Source of the DNA: Phoenix dactylifera
Lineage: Eukaryota; Streptophyta; Magnoliopsida; Arecales; Arecaceae
Reading direction: 5' to 3'
DNA: 64,000 nucleotides
Assembly: GCF_009389715.1 (NCBI RefSeq)
Contig: NC_052400.1
Coordinates: 1,612,001-1,676,000, forward strand
This document shows, piece by piece, positions 12,501-23,200 of the stretch; the stretch's first letter is position 1, and the number at the start of each line of letters is the position of its first letter. The notes under the pieces are model-generated. The model made no database searches. It was not told the origin of the DNA and saw only the letters and a program-made list of their open reading frames with translations. The position numbers and the translations under genes are program-made.

Positions 12501-13939
12501 ATTGATCTAAATAAAAAATTAAACATACAAAATATGCAAGTTATAAAATTATTTTTTATCTAATTAACAATGATTTGAGTAAAAAGCATCACTATGTTTT
12601 TTTTTTTGTTTTCTAGTATATCGTCTATTATCATAGCTAATATCTTATAACTCAACCTAGAGTGGACTATGCAAATGATGGCCTTTGTTTAGTAGTGGCA
12701 ATGACAATGATAGGTGGGGTCCATCATTTTAAGAATATTAGTCTTATTGAAACATTAGCTTATGCATCTTGATCCGGTTAGAATGATTTCTATAACTTAT
12801 TTATATATTCTTTATCCTTTATAAATTCTCTGGCATAAACTTGAGCGCACCTTTTATGAAAACCTATTTGGATTATCATTTCATAAAAGTATATAACTAT
12901 TCTGCTGTAATACACAAATCTATAAAACTTTAGAAACAAAAAATCATATACGTTCAAGATCCTTTACCCATACATTGAACGATGAGAAGTAAATAATTTT
13001 AATAGTATGATAACATGTTTTCATTTGATCTATAATCTAAAAACGTCCAAATCAACTAAAATTTAATTTTTATACATTTTAAAGTATCCTCTAAAATAAA
13101 TGAATTTTGGTCTCCGGGCATTTTGTATGCTATAAATCACAATCAATCATATTTATTTTTATTGTAAAATATACATCATTGATTCCTACTGGGAAGCATG
13201 TGGGGCTAACTGCACTCAAGTGCGTTACACACACACATGTACATATACACGTTTATGTGTACATATGTATATATAAAAATTATAATATACTAGTAAAGAG
13301 ATAATTTTAAACCTGGTGTTAAATTTAAATAATCGTGGTTATAAAATAAAAATCTAAATAATTGATATTCATAAATAATATCTAAACAATTGAACGCCAT
13401 CCCCCGCTTCTAAATAAAAATGCATCAAACTGTCGGAACATCAACACATTATATAGTCAAAATCATTATAAGTGACCCACTATTCTAAATCATGATTGAC
13501 ATCAAGAGAGTTGCCATGCTTATGAGATGAGGGGGAAATATGACCTTTCCAAATGCGTAAACAGTGATGAAAAACTCTATCATGATAGAGAAATGAGTGG
13601 AGGGGTATAAATCACCAATTCTAGATACAATGGCCAGGAATATAAGGAAGCTTAAAAATGGCTGAAGTTGTACACTGGCCACCAATGCCAAAGTTTTATG
13701 TATTACTCCTTTAAATTAGTCCAAGAGTTTTATACACAGCAAATTCCTCTTTCCTTTTATCAGTTGCTGAATATGTATGGGCTTAGGCTTGGAAATTGGA
13801 ATCCTTGGAATCCCCACTTATTAGATCTCACCAAGACTTTGATATAACTTGGGCAGTCTTAGTTGTTGGTACCTTCTTTCCTTCTCTGTGCTCCAACTTT
13901 TTGCTTCAAAGCATGTATGTTGCTAATTCATAGCCTAGC
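9576..13939. other. intergenic and probable 5' leader/promoter of CHUP1-like gene
   Basis: Holds the ~300-bp tandem repeat (10316-11165). From ~11170 to 11480, minus-strand sequence is GC-richer with pyrimidine tracts, plausible as promoter and first untranslated exon. From 11.6 to 13.9 kb it is AT-rich DNA without recognisable genes. A short CA/TA microsatellite occurs near 13228-13275. Confidence 0.5.
10316..11165. repeat. three-copy ~300-bp diverged tandem repeat upstream of CHUP1-like gene
   Basis: Landmarks recur in order: TGAAGGAAAACACCA at 10316 and 10616 with TGAAGAAAAACAGCA at ~10919; then GCTTAAATGCTTAAAATG-type sequence; CCAAGCTCCAA; GAACAAGA; a GGAAATC box; and AAGACaGAAGACa. The spacing is ~300 bp with the last copy shortened. 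The array lies 0.7-1.6 kb upstream of the ATG at 9575, probably in the 5' leader or first intron of that gene. On the minus strand the most upstream copy holds a possible donor, CAG|GTAGTC, that the other copies lack. Confidence 0.8.
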
Positions 13940-16340
13940 TCATTTACCATGGAACCATGGAGCACAACCATAGGTCACACAAAAGGCCTGCAAACACATA
14001 ACCAAGAAGAATGAAATAATAGCTAAGAAAACAAGGCATTCCCATGAATCAACTATATATCTCTTCAAAAACCTCCTTATCTTCACCCTCCACCTGCTGC
14101 AATAATAATTGTTCACATCTTCAATAACTTTGTCTAAAGTCCGAACCCTTGTTAGCCTGATCGATCTTGTCATCCCATTCCAAAGCTCGGCAACCTCTTG
14201 ATCGCTCTTCAAACGGTTTAATACAATTCCTCCTTCTCTTAACAGCTTTGCATCCTCTATGGTGTCTATGATTCCATTCATTAGCTCAACATATCGCGAC
14301 AAAGCCAAAGATCTCGATCCAACTGAAGCCTCGTATGCTACTAAATTCCTCAAAACAACTTCAGAATTGTCGTCAAGAGTAATCACCGGTAGACGAAATG
14401 TTGCAGTCCTTGTGTTAAAATCAATTGTTGATAGATTTCCATTAGTGGGACTGAACTTTATGCCTGCATTCCTGAGTTCTGTCACTGAAGGGATCACAAT
14501 CTCTTCGAGCAATGGTGTAGTGTTACCATGATTTGGACATTCATTGTTTGGTTCGGAGTTTTGATTCATTTCAAAGGAGAGGAGGTGCTCGACGGGCTGC
14601 ATTAGGATCGAGAGGATTGGCAGACTCGATACAATTCTCCAAGGGAGCTTCACTAAGAACATGATAATTGCGAAGACAAAGGCTCTAGCTCTGCTAGAGA
14701 TGAAATCTCTAGTTGCACCAGCAAGCCATTTGATGCAACTAGCACTCTCATGTGATTTCTCATCATGATCAGTTTCTTCACTGGTTTCAATTTGTTCTTC
14801 AATCTTGGGGACTAAGTTGTAGTAGACGAACTCTAGTAAGTGAGAGTATTCAATGATACTGATGCATGAGGAGCTCTCTATCATCTTCAAAGGAGACAAA
14901 TCCTTTAAGAATCCAACCAACATAGAGTGTAGTAATTCATGGGCAATTTTAGATGATGAGCACTGCACTTCTAAGATTGCTTCCAACAGAAAAAGTGGGA
15001 TTTGGTTCTCTAGCATTATGATGTCACGAAGTAGCATGTTACGCGTCGATGTCCTCCTAATAGAGTCTATCAAACGAGGCGTTGCAGAAGAAAATCTTTG
15101 CAAGGTGTTGCCTTCATTGACAGAATAAATTTGGAGAAATTCAAGCAGGAACGAGGCATCGATCGCCATCATCCACGCCAGTGTCTCCCCATTATAGTTG
15201 AGGTACCTGTGAGTGATGAAAGTGTGCATGAGCATTGAAGGAGTTACCACCTCTTGTTTCAAAATCTGAGTCACATATCTTTTGGTTAATTCCTCAATAG
15301 TTAATGTACATAGTTTCTAATACTGGCTAGCTGTTTCTTTTAAACATCTATTTATGTCCCTTAAATCTATTTGGTCATATAGAACAGACTAAATTTATAG
15401 CTATTTTTGATTTATTGTGCATTTATGGTGCAGGTGGATCAAGCCTTGGGCTACAAACTGGTCGAGTTAAACAGAACTTTGAGCCTAATTGCAGTTATTT
15501 AAGAATAGTTCTTTTCCTACTTATTAAGCTTGAATGAGTCTATTATCAATGCCTATCGATCCCGAGCTTTTGTTTCTTTTTTGCAAGCATAAAATTTTGA
15601 GCCTTGGCTTAATCATGAATCAAACCTTTGGGTGGGGCTTGAGCTTGGCTTCTTTCATGAACAAACTTGTTATCAAGTTGATCTTGAGTTGTTCATGAAC
15701 AACTGGTTAATTTGCAACCATTGCGAGGTCGATCGAAGCCTAGCTCAAGCTATGTCCATATGAAGCCGGTTTCTAGTCTAAGTTTTGGACAAATCTAGCT
15801 CATTATTTTTAGGGAGCCAAATCCAATGTCAAATTGAAATAGTCTATTCTAGCCAAGTCTGCAGGACACATCTCTGCTCCTGCTGCTTTTAAAGCAAAGC
15901 ATGCATAACATAATTGAGTTAAATGACATTTATCTATGAGAAGTGAAACAGAAAAAGGAATTAGTTTATAATTAATTTTTGGATTAAAAGGTAAATATCT
16001 ACCTGTAATAATTAGCTCGAATTCGATGCTCAAGCTTGGCAATGAGGTCGACAAGGTTTTGGAACTTGAGGTTGGAAAGCTGGTTTTGTGTTCTTTTGGC
16101 TGCAGAGAGCTTGTATCTCTCCATGTCATGGAGTTCTTCACGGCGGTGGTGGTAAGGGCCTATTGCAATGTATTGAGGGGTGTAGGCTTCTGGCTTACTA
16201 CAAAGTAATGGTTTTGGTACAGTGGTGATGGTGATGGGATGATCATCATCATCATCATCTTCGAACTCCTCCTCGAGGACTCGACGGATGCGAATGACCC
16301 ATTGGAACTCATCTAAGGAATGGTTTTGATCTGAAGGCAT
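13940..16340 (-). CDS. DUF247 (UPF0481) membrane-anchored protein
   Basis: Exon 1, 16340-16003, starts at the first ATG and encodes an acidic Asp run (~28-33) followed by YTPQYIAIGPYHH, the signature start of the DUF247 domain. Exon 2, about 15278-13940, carries WMMAIDASFLLEFL, LRDIIMLENQIPLFLLE and TELRNAGIKF, all conserved DUF247 blocks. It ends in a single membrane segment (CLVFLAIISFFLVMCLQAF) before a short tail, so a tail-anchored or plasma-membrane topology is expected. Joined length is ~558 residues, close to the family norm. The exon 1 donor AG|GTAGAT is good. The exon 2 acceptor is inferred from phase only (AAAAG|A) and lacks a good pyrimidine tract, so the splice junction is uncertain. 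DUF247 proteins have no general biochemical role; some grass members act in self-incompatibility. Confidence 0.85.
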
Positions 16341-16381
16341 GGATGATGGGAGAGAGAGAGAAGGATAGAGCGATGGAGAAA

Positions 16382-16390
16382 GATATATAG
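16382..16390 (-). promoter_or_regulatory. possible TATA box of the DUF247 gene
   Basis: The minus strand reads CTATATATC about 42-50 bp before the ATG at 16340, in a CT-rich stretch. The spacing would give a very short leader, so this is a candidate only. Confidence 0.4.
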
Positions 16391-17231
16391 AGAAAGAGTC
16401 ACCTTTGTCATTAGAGATAGAATAGCAGAAGATGGATTTTTTTACATGGATGAAATGGAAGGCGTTATAAGAACAATTAGAAAGTAAATGAGAAATGGAA
16501 GACGTTTATAGGAGCATTTAGAAAATAAATGAGGTAGACAAAGTTGGGTGGCAATCGAGTGAAACTGAACTAGTGCTTAGTTAAGGCTTGGCATTAAAGT
16601 ATCTTGAATATTGGAAGCATTGTTTTGCTGAGATCTTGTGGTGGTTTTTTTCTCCCTCACAGGTGAACGTTGACTCATGGATTAAATATGGGTCCTAAAT
16701 TAGTACCCGTTTTTTGGATCAAGTCAAGTATGCGGATTTTATAAACTTGGATCTGGCCAAAATAAATGTGAATAAAGTTGATTTGACATAAAAAAATTAA
16801 TTCAAAATTCCAAATCCGGATTGTAGAATCTGGTTTTCTGTGAGACGTAATCTAGTTCAAACCTTTTATGTGATGGGTTGGATCTAGATCCAAGCCTTGG
16901 ATCCAAAGCGTATCTGGTGGGCCAAGCTAGACTAATGGACTCGGATCTCATCACCTCTTATCAGCAGGGCCAGCAGCGGCACCTCTCGAATTTGCCCTCC
17001 TCTGTCTCTCTCTCTTCGCCCTGGAGCCAAAGCATCGGGGAGAAGCATCGATCCGTGAGTTTGGTCTAAAAATGGTTCACAGTTCTTCCGTTTACTTCTG
17101 ACGATTTCCCTTCCCCAATATTCGTTATTTTATTGATTTTTCGCATCGGTATGGATCGGAAAGGGTTATTGGATCGAAATTTCGTCCTTATTTGAGTTCA
17201 TATTTGAGCTTGTTGAATTGCTCCGGAGGAG
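16391..17231. other. divergent intergenic region between DUF247 gene and EMB2279-like gene
   Basis: About 0.85 kb shared by the two divergently transcribed genes. It must hold the promoter and 5' UTR of the plus-strand gene (CT-rich around 16997-17050). No clear TATA box is seen on the plus strand. Confidence 0.5.
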
Positions 17232-20200
17232 ATGATGATGACGACAACGACGACAAATGGGCAAATCGGTGTTTTTAATTTGAAAGGGAATAGGGTTTTC
17301 TTCTCCGGTTCTCCGTTGAATTCCTGCTCTGGTCACGGGTTTTTGATTTCTGGCAGACCCGTTTCCAGTAACACCTTAAATTCTTTGAGGGTGACCAAAA
17401 GTTGGGATTTTGATGTGAGAAAACCCAAGCTCAGAGTGGCCAATGCTTTGGCGAATGGAGAGATCGAAGCCCCGTCGACTCCTAGTCGGCTTCTCGAGAA
17501 CGAGTTTAAGTTTAGTCCCACATTCAATGATTATGTGAAGGTCATGGAGTCGGTTAAAATGGGTAGGAATCAGAAATTGATTGGTGATGTGGATGCGTAT
17601 AACTCAAAGAAGAGATCAACAGGGAAGGATGCCATTGGAGCGGCTGGTAATAAAGGAAAGAGGAAATTGGTTAGATCAAAGGAGAAACCGCATAATGCAG
17701 CAGAAAATATTGATCACGAGGAAAGACAAAATGGGGAGAAGGCAAACTTGGCTGGAGGGCAGATTGGTCGCAGAACAAGGGTTAAGGAATCAAAGGATGT
17801 AAGGGTATCTGTAAGGAATAAAAAGCATGTTGTTGTTCAAAGTGGTAGTAGTGGTGGTGGATGGGGTTTAGTGGAAGGGCTTTTGGAGAAGAAAAATGTA
17901 CGAAAAAGTGGTGATAAGAGTAGATCTAAATTATACAACAATGGAAGTGGTAATGATGCAAAGGGAAAGGGAGATTATAATTTGTCTAGAAAGATTAATG
18001 GTGATACTATGGGAACAAGGAAAAATGGTGAGATGCATGGTAAAATTATTGTGCAGTCTGATAAGGTTGTTCAAAGTGATTCTGATGACATTGATATTGA
18101 GGACAGAGCTGCCTTCAAGACTTTCGAGGTATTCACTGATGTCAGAAACAGGCCAAGAGTTTTGCGGATGGAAGTGGAAGAGAGAATCCAGAAGCTAGCA
18201 AAGAAGTAGGTGTTCTCAATTATCCTTTGTTGTTGAACATATATTCTACTCCATACTGGTCTCCTTGATTTGATGGGGTTTGAAACTTCTGGGGTTAAGT
18301 CACATAAGCATCTTAATTTAGTTCAGTTATATGTCAATGTTCATGAATGTGCTGACATCTTTTGGTCTTAAGTACTTTTAGACTAAGTGAGCATTTTCTT
18401 CCTCATTTTCTCTTCAGTTTGTTTAGTATCACAATAAAATCCAGTTAATGTCATCTTATAGTTGTTTTACTTGTAGGGTACTTTGAAATTTCTAAACATT
18501 TGCTCTTCATCTTATTTCTTCCTAACTTTCTAGGTGGTAATTTTAGCTTTCTTTTGAAGATTATTACATTCATATATTGAGGCTAGACAAATTTTCTCTA
18601 TTTGAATAAGTTAACCTATCTATTATAACATGTGAGTGGAAAATAGTTTAGCTAAAATCCAGACAACACAAATAATTAAATGATGTGCTGAAATCTGCAA
18701 AAGGGCGCATGATATTGAGTAATCCAGTAATTATTTGCAGTTAACATTAGTAAGTCTTCTAAGTTATTTTATTAAAATACCCAAATTCCTCATGCTATCG
18801 AATATATGCCACCTTTAATAGGCAAGGATATGTAGTGTAAAATATAATTCTTTCTCAATTTCATATGATTTGGCCCAGATCAAGGTACGCCATACCGTAC
18901 CGAAACGGATAGTACAGAGCGTATCATATCGTACTGGTTCGGTGCTGGTACGTAATACCGCAGAGAGGGGGGGGGGGCGTATGCCGAATCGGCCCCGTAC
19001 TGGGCAATACCAATACAAGAACAGGGTGGCATTAATATGAATCCCAGTGCGGAGACGGCGTACATTGGCCCAGATCAATCCTTCATTTTGTTACCATGAA
19101 GACCAATCAACATTTGGCTTGCTGAAATTTTCCAATTTCAAGGAAACACAAAACAAATAGGAACCCTGCCGCTCTCTTCTTTCTCCCTTTCATTCTGTTT
19201 TTCTTCTCACTGTGAGTTCTATTTGTTTGTTACATTGTTTATCTGGATTGAGTTGGGATCTAACAAGAATTCTGTTGAGGGATTATGTATTTGATTTTTA
19301 ATGAAGGCAGCTTATTCTTTATCTTATGTATTTCTTGAAAACCAGAAGTCTAGTACTTACAGCTTGCCTTATGAATTTGAACCGCTTACATATGCAAAAC
19401 AAGAGTTATGATCAGAACATGCCTTTATATGGTCTGTCATCAGTGAATTAATTGAGCAGGTTGAGCTACATGAAGGAAAGTTCTATTTGTTGATAGATAT
19501 TAAGTCAAGCTGTCATATATCGAACTTAAACAACAATTCCATTGTTTAGTCAACTCAAGTGTCCTATTAGCAGTCCAATGCAAGAGGAAGAAGAAGGGTC
19601 CATGTGGAAACTATTTCAAACTGAAATATGTTTTTAAATCCTTGGATATTTTGACAAATTCGACATGGAACAAGCTGCCACTCATCCTGATCCTGGGTTC
19701 TTGAGTATTGGGTTCTGCATTCAGTTTCTTTATTGGTTTTTACTGTTTTGTGCTTAAGTGATATGTGATGCTGGGCCCTTTGGGCTTTCCTGTTGGGAAT
19801 GCTAAGATTTATCTGGCATAATTAGGTCCTCTTGCTTCCATGTTGTCCTTATTCACCAATTCAATGGAAAAAGCTAGTGGGATGCCCATGGAACTATCTT
19901 TTGCATACACATGAGGAATGTGAAACACACTCTTAAATGGTGGAAGTTGTCTCTTGAAAACAGGTTTTATGTGTTTCTTCCTTATGATATGTATGTATTT
20001 ATGTGTATATGTTTTCTTCCTCAGGTCTTGCTTTCCATGTCATTTCCAAAGCATTATCTCAACTTTATTGACTTTACTTGAGCTTTAACTTGCAGTGTTT
20101 TACTGTCATAGGTTGAATGCTACAGATGTAAATATGCGTGAGTGGGAATTCTCCAAAATGATGCATAGTGCACAATTCAAATTCTCAGATCACTCTATCT

Positions 20201-23200
20201 TGAGGGTTGTCCAGATATTAGGTGCATTTGGGAACTGGAGGCGAGTGTTACAGGTTGTTCAATGGCTTCAATCACGTGAAAGATTCAAGTCCTACAAGCG
20301 CAGGTATTTTTTCACCCATTATATTCTTAGGAAAATGCAAACATGCTGATGGTTAAGCAAGAGATGGTTATTCAGTCTTTTGTATTCAAACCAAGCTTCA
20401 CTGTATGGGTACTGTGACCCATCCCTGTTAGGTACAAGGTTGGTAGCCTTGCTGACACAAGGTATGCAAGACCATGCCTGTCAAGTATTGATACCTCAAA
20501 ATCCTCATGGGTAGTGGTGGAGGGAGTCACCAAAGAGAGCAGATGTGATGGAGAGGAAGGGGTGACCTGCAGGTGTTGAAGATGATGATTCCAAGGGGCT
20601 TGATGACAGGCTTCATCCAGTAGGATCATCATTGGAAGGAGCACTGAAGGAGGAAGAAGTGCTCGATCATAGCTCTTTCTGATCATATCAGCACCATCGC
20701 CATAAAAGAGAGAGGTCGTGAGGGGTAGACAAGGTTCCAGGTGATCGGCTATCTGCCGAGCCGACCGAACCAGCGTACCGGTGAGCTCCGGTATCGGTGC
20801 TGAACCGGAACCACAAAAAAAAAAAAAAATGGCCGATGCGCGTCCACGTTTTAGTGGCATTAAATGCCCACGCGGCCCCGCGTGGACCTGCGCACGGGCG
20901 CAGGGAACCGCGCAGGAGCGAGATTTCCTGCGTGTGGAATCGCGCGCGGGCACGAGCGATTCCCCGCATGTGCCCGCGCAGGCGGGCTGCCCCGCACGTG
21001 GTTCCCCTCTCTCCTTCTCTCTTTCCCCCTTCTCCCGCGAGCAAGAAAGGAACCGTTGGGAGGGCCGCACGCGCGTCGGGGTGCTAGGGAGGGGGGTGGC
21101 CCGAGGTACGTCAAACCCTCTTCTTCTTCTTCTCCTCTTTCTCTTCTTTCTTCCTCTTCTTTCTTCCTCTTCTCCTCTTTCTCTTCTTTTTTCTTCCCCG
21201 CTCGGTTCCGGCTTCGAACCGTTTTATGTGGCTATACTGTACCGGTGAGGATCGGTATCGGTACGGTATGTGCTGAACTGGTCGGTATGGGCCGGTTCAG
21301 CAGACCATGTCGGTAGGGGTGGCGTGCTTGTGGGTCCCTCGTAGAAGAGAGAGAGAGAGAGAGAAATAAGGAGAGAAAAGGACGGATCGAGAGAGAGGTG
21401 GAAGAAAAAAGGGAGCATCGAAGGATTGTATTGGGGGAGAAAGCAGGGTTGGGTCAGGGGTTAGGTTGGGGCAAACCAAACAGAACTGATTAATATTGCC
21501 CAAAACCTGGTGGAACTGGTTGTTTAGCCGGGTTTGACTAGTTCGGCCTGGTTCACTCCTTGCCATGTTTCAAAGACCGAACAGCCCCGGCTCCGCATCA
21601 ATTCGGTATTGGTACACCTTGAATCGAGTGGTTCAATATAGTTTGGCGAACCATGATCCAAACTTATACTTCTACACCATGATTCATTGCATTTCTTCTC
21701 TTCCGTTATCTTTTAGCAAAGTCTTTTATCCTTCTATGATTGTTGTGATTTTGACTGTTCCTTTTGTTATACAGATATATTTATACGACGGTACTTGATG
21801 TACTTGGGAAGGCAAAGAAACCTATTGAGGCACTGAACATATTTTATGCTATGCGTGTAATACATTTTATCCACGTCAGTTCAAGTGTTTTAGATGCAAT
21901 TTACTTTTACAACTATAGTAATTACATTTCAATTGTTTGCAGCAAGAATTATCTTCATATCCTGACCTTGCAGCTTACCATTGTATTGCTGTCGCACTTG
22001 GGCAAGCGGGTCTTATGAAAGAACTATTTGATGTCATTGATTGCATGCGTGCTCCCCCAGAGAAGAAGTTTAAGCTGGGTCCTCTCCAGAAGTGGGATCC
22101 TCGGTTGGAACCAGACCTTGTTGTATACAATGCTGTGAGTAGTCTGACACATACAGTTGTATGTCTAATATAAATTGAAATTTATTTCATTACCGGTCAA
22201 AGATAGTAACTGAATATCTTCCATCATTGTAGGTTTTAAATGCTTGCGTTCAGCAGAAGCAATGGGAAGGAGTATTCTGGGTGTTGCAGCAATTGAAGCA
22301 GCAGGGTATAAAGCCTTCAAATACAACATATGGCCTTGCCATGGAGGTAAACTTAATATCCCCTAGTTTCTCTTCCTAATATCTATTGATCTTCAAGAAA
22401 TCATTTGACACTTATTCAAATATGCAGACAGTGGCATGGTTCTGTGAGCCTGTCAGGAATACAGGTTTATGTGTTTAACTCACTGAATCAGCAATAAATT
22501 CCTTCCCTATTACATTTTGCAGTGCCAACAATATCACCACAACTAGCAAATGAAATTGATGATATATCATATTTTTATCACCATTGGTCTATATCACCAT
22601 ATTGGTCATATTTTAACAAGTCATTTAAATTCCCTTGAAATTTTCCTTATTAGGCTGAAATACTTATTGTGTCTAGAAAATTGGAAACAATTTTGTGGGA
22701 TCTTTAATTTGGTTCAAAATGCATCACAGAACATGTTTCAGATCAGTGTGTATAAGGTAAATGCTTATTATGATCCCGAGCTTGCTTCTTCTAGACTTGA
22801 AATTCTGCTCAGGATTGATCAGGCCACGGGGGCTTTCATGGCTTCTAGTCTTATGTTTAAATTGATTAGTTTGCTCTACATGCATGACCAGATGTCACTA
22901 GTTTTTCATAGCTTGTCTCTTAGTTTTAGCAATCCTTTTCCTTGGGCCGGCAATTACCCAGATTGAATCCTATGCACCAGTTTTGTAGCTATGATATCAA
23001 TTTCAATGACTCTGTGCCTTCTCTTACAATTACAAAATTATGTAGTTACCAAAGAATAGTTGATTTATGATGCTCAGACTGATGAAGCAGACCCTGAATA
23101 ATGTGAGAAAAGTCCTGCTGGTTAAGGTCAACTTTGAGATACACCATTAAGTTTTCAGTGCAGGTGATAAATCATAGAGTAAGATGGGCGAAAAGACCCA

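Larger units (their letters stand above)
20430..21650. mobile_element. composite repeat insertion in intron 2 of EMB2279-like gene
   Basis: About 1.2 kb of sequence unlike the rest of the intron. Two directly repeated GTACCGGTGAG...CGGTATCGG segments (about 20776-20811 and 21238-21285) flank a very GC-rich, hairpin-rich block (20835-21000) and a CT-rich tract (21117-21200). More CGGTATTGGTAC-type words occur at 21600-21620. The orphan open frames here on both strands are low-complexity and are not supported as genes. Outer boundaries are approximate. Confidence 0.5.

Noticed and set aside
20372..21316. Several overlapping 80-230 residue open frames on both strands
   Set aside because: They arise from the GC-rich and CT-rich repeat block within an intron. 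They have no domains, biased composition and overlapping frames on both strands.
21937..22173. Open frame beginning upstream of EMB2279-like exon 4 as a separate gene
   Set aside because: It is exon 4 read through its introns. The PPR sequence continues in phase with neighbouring exons.
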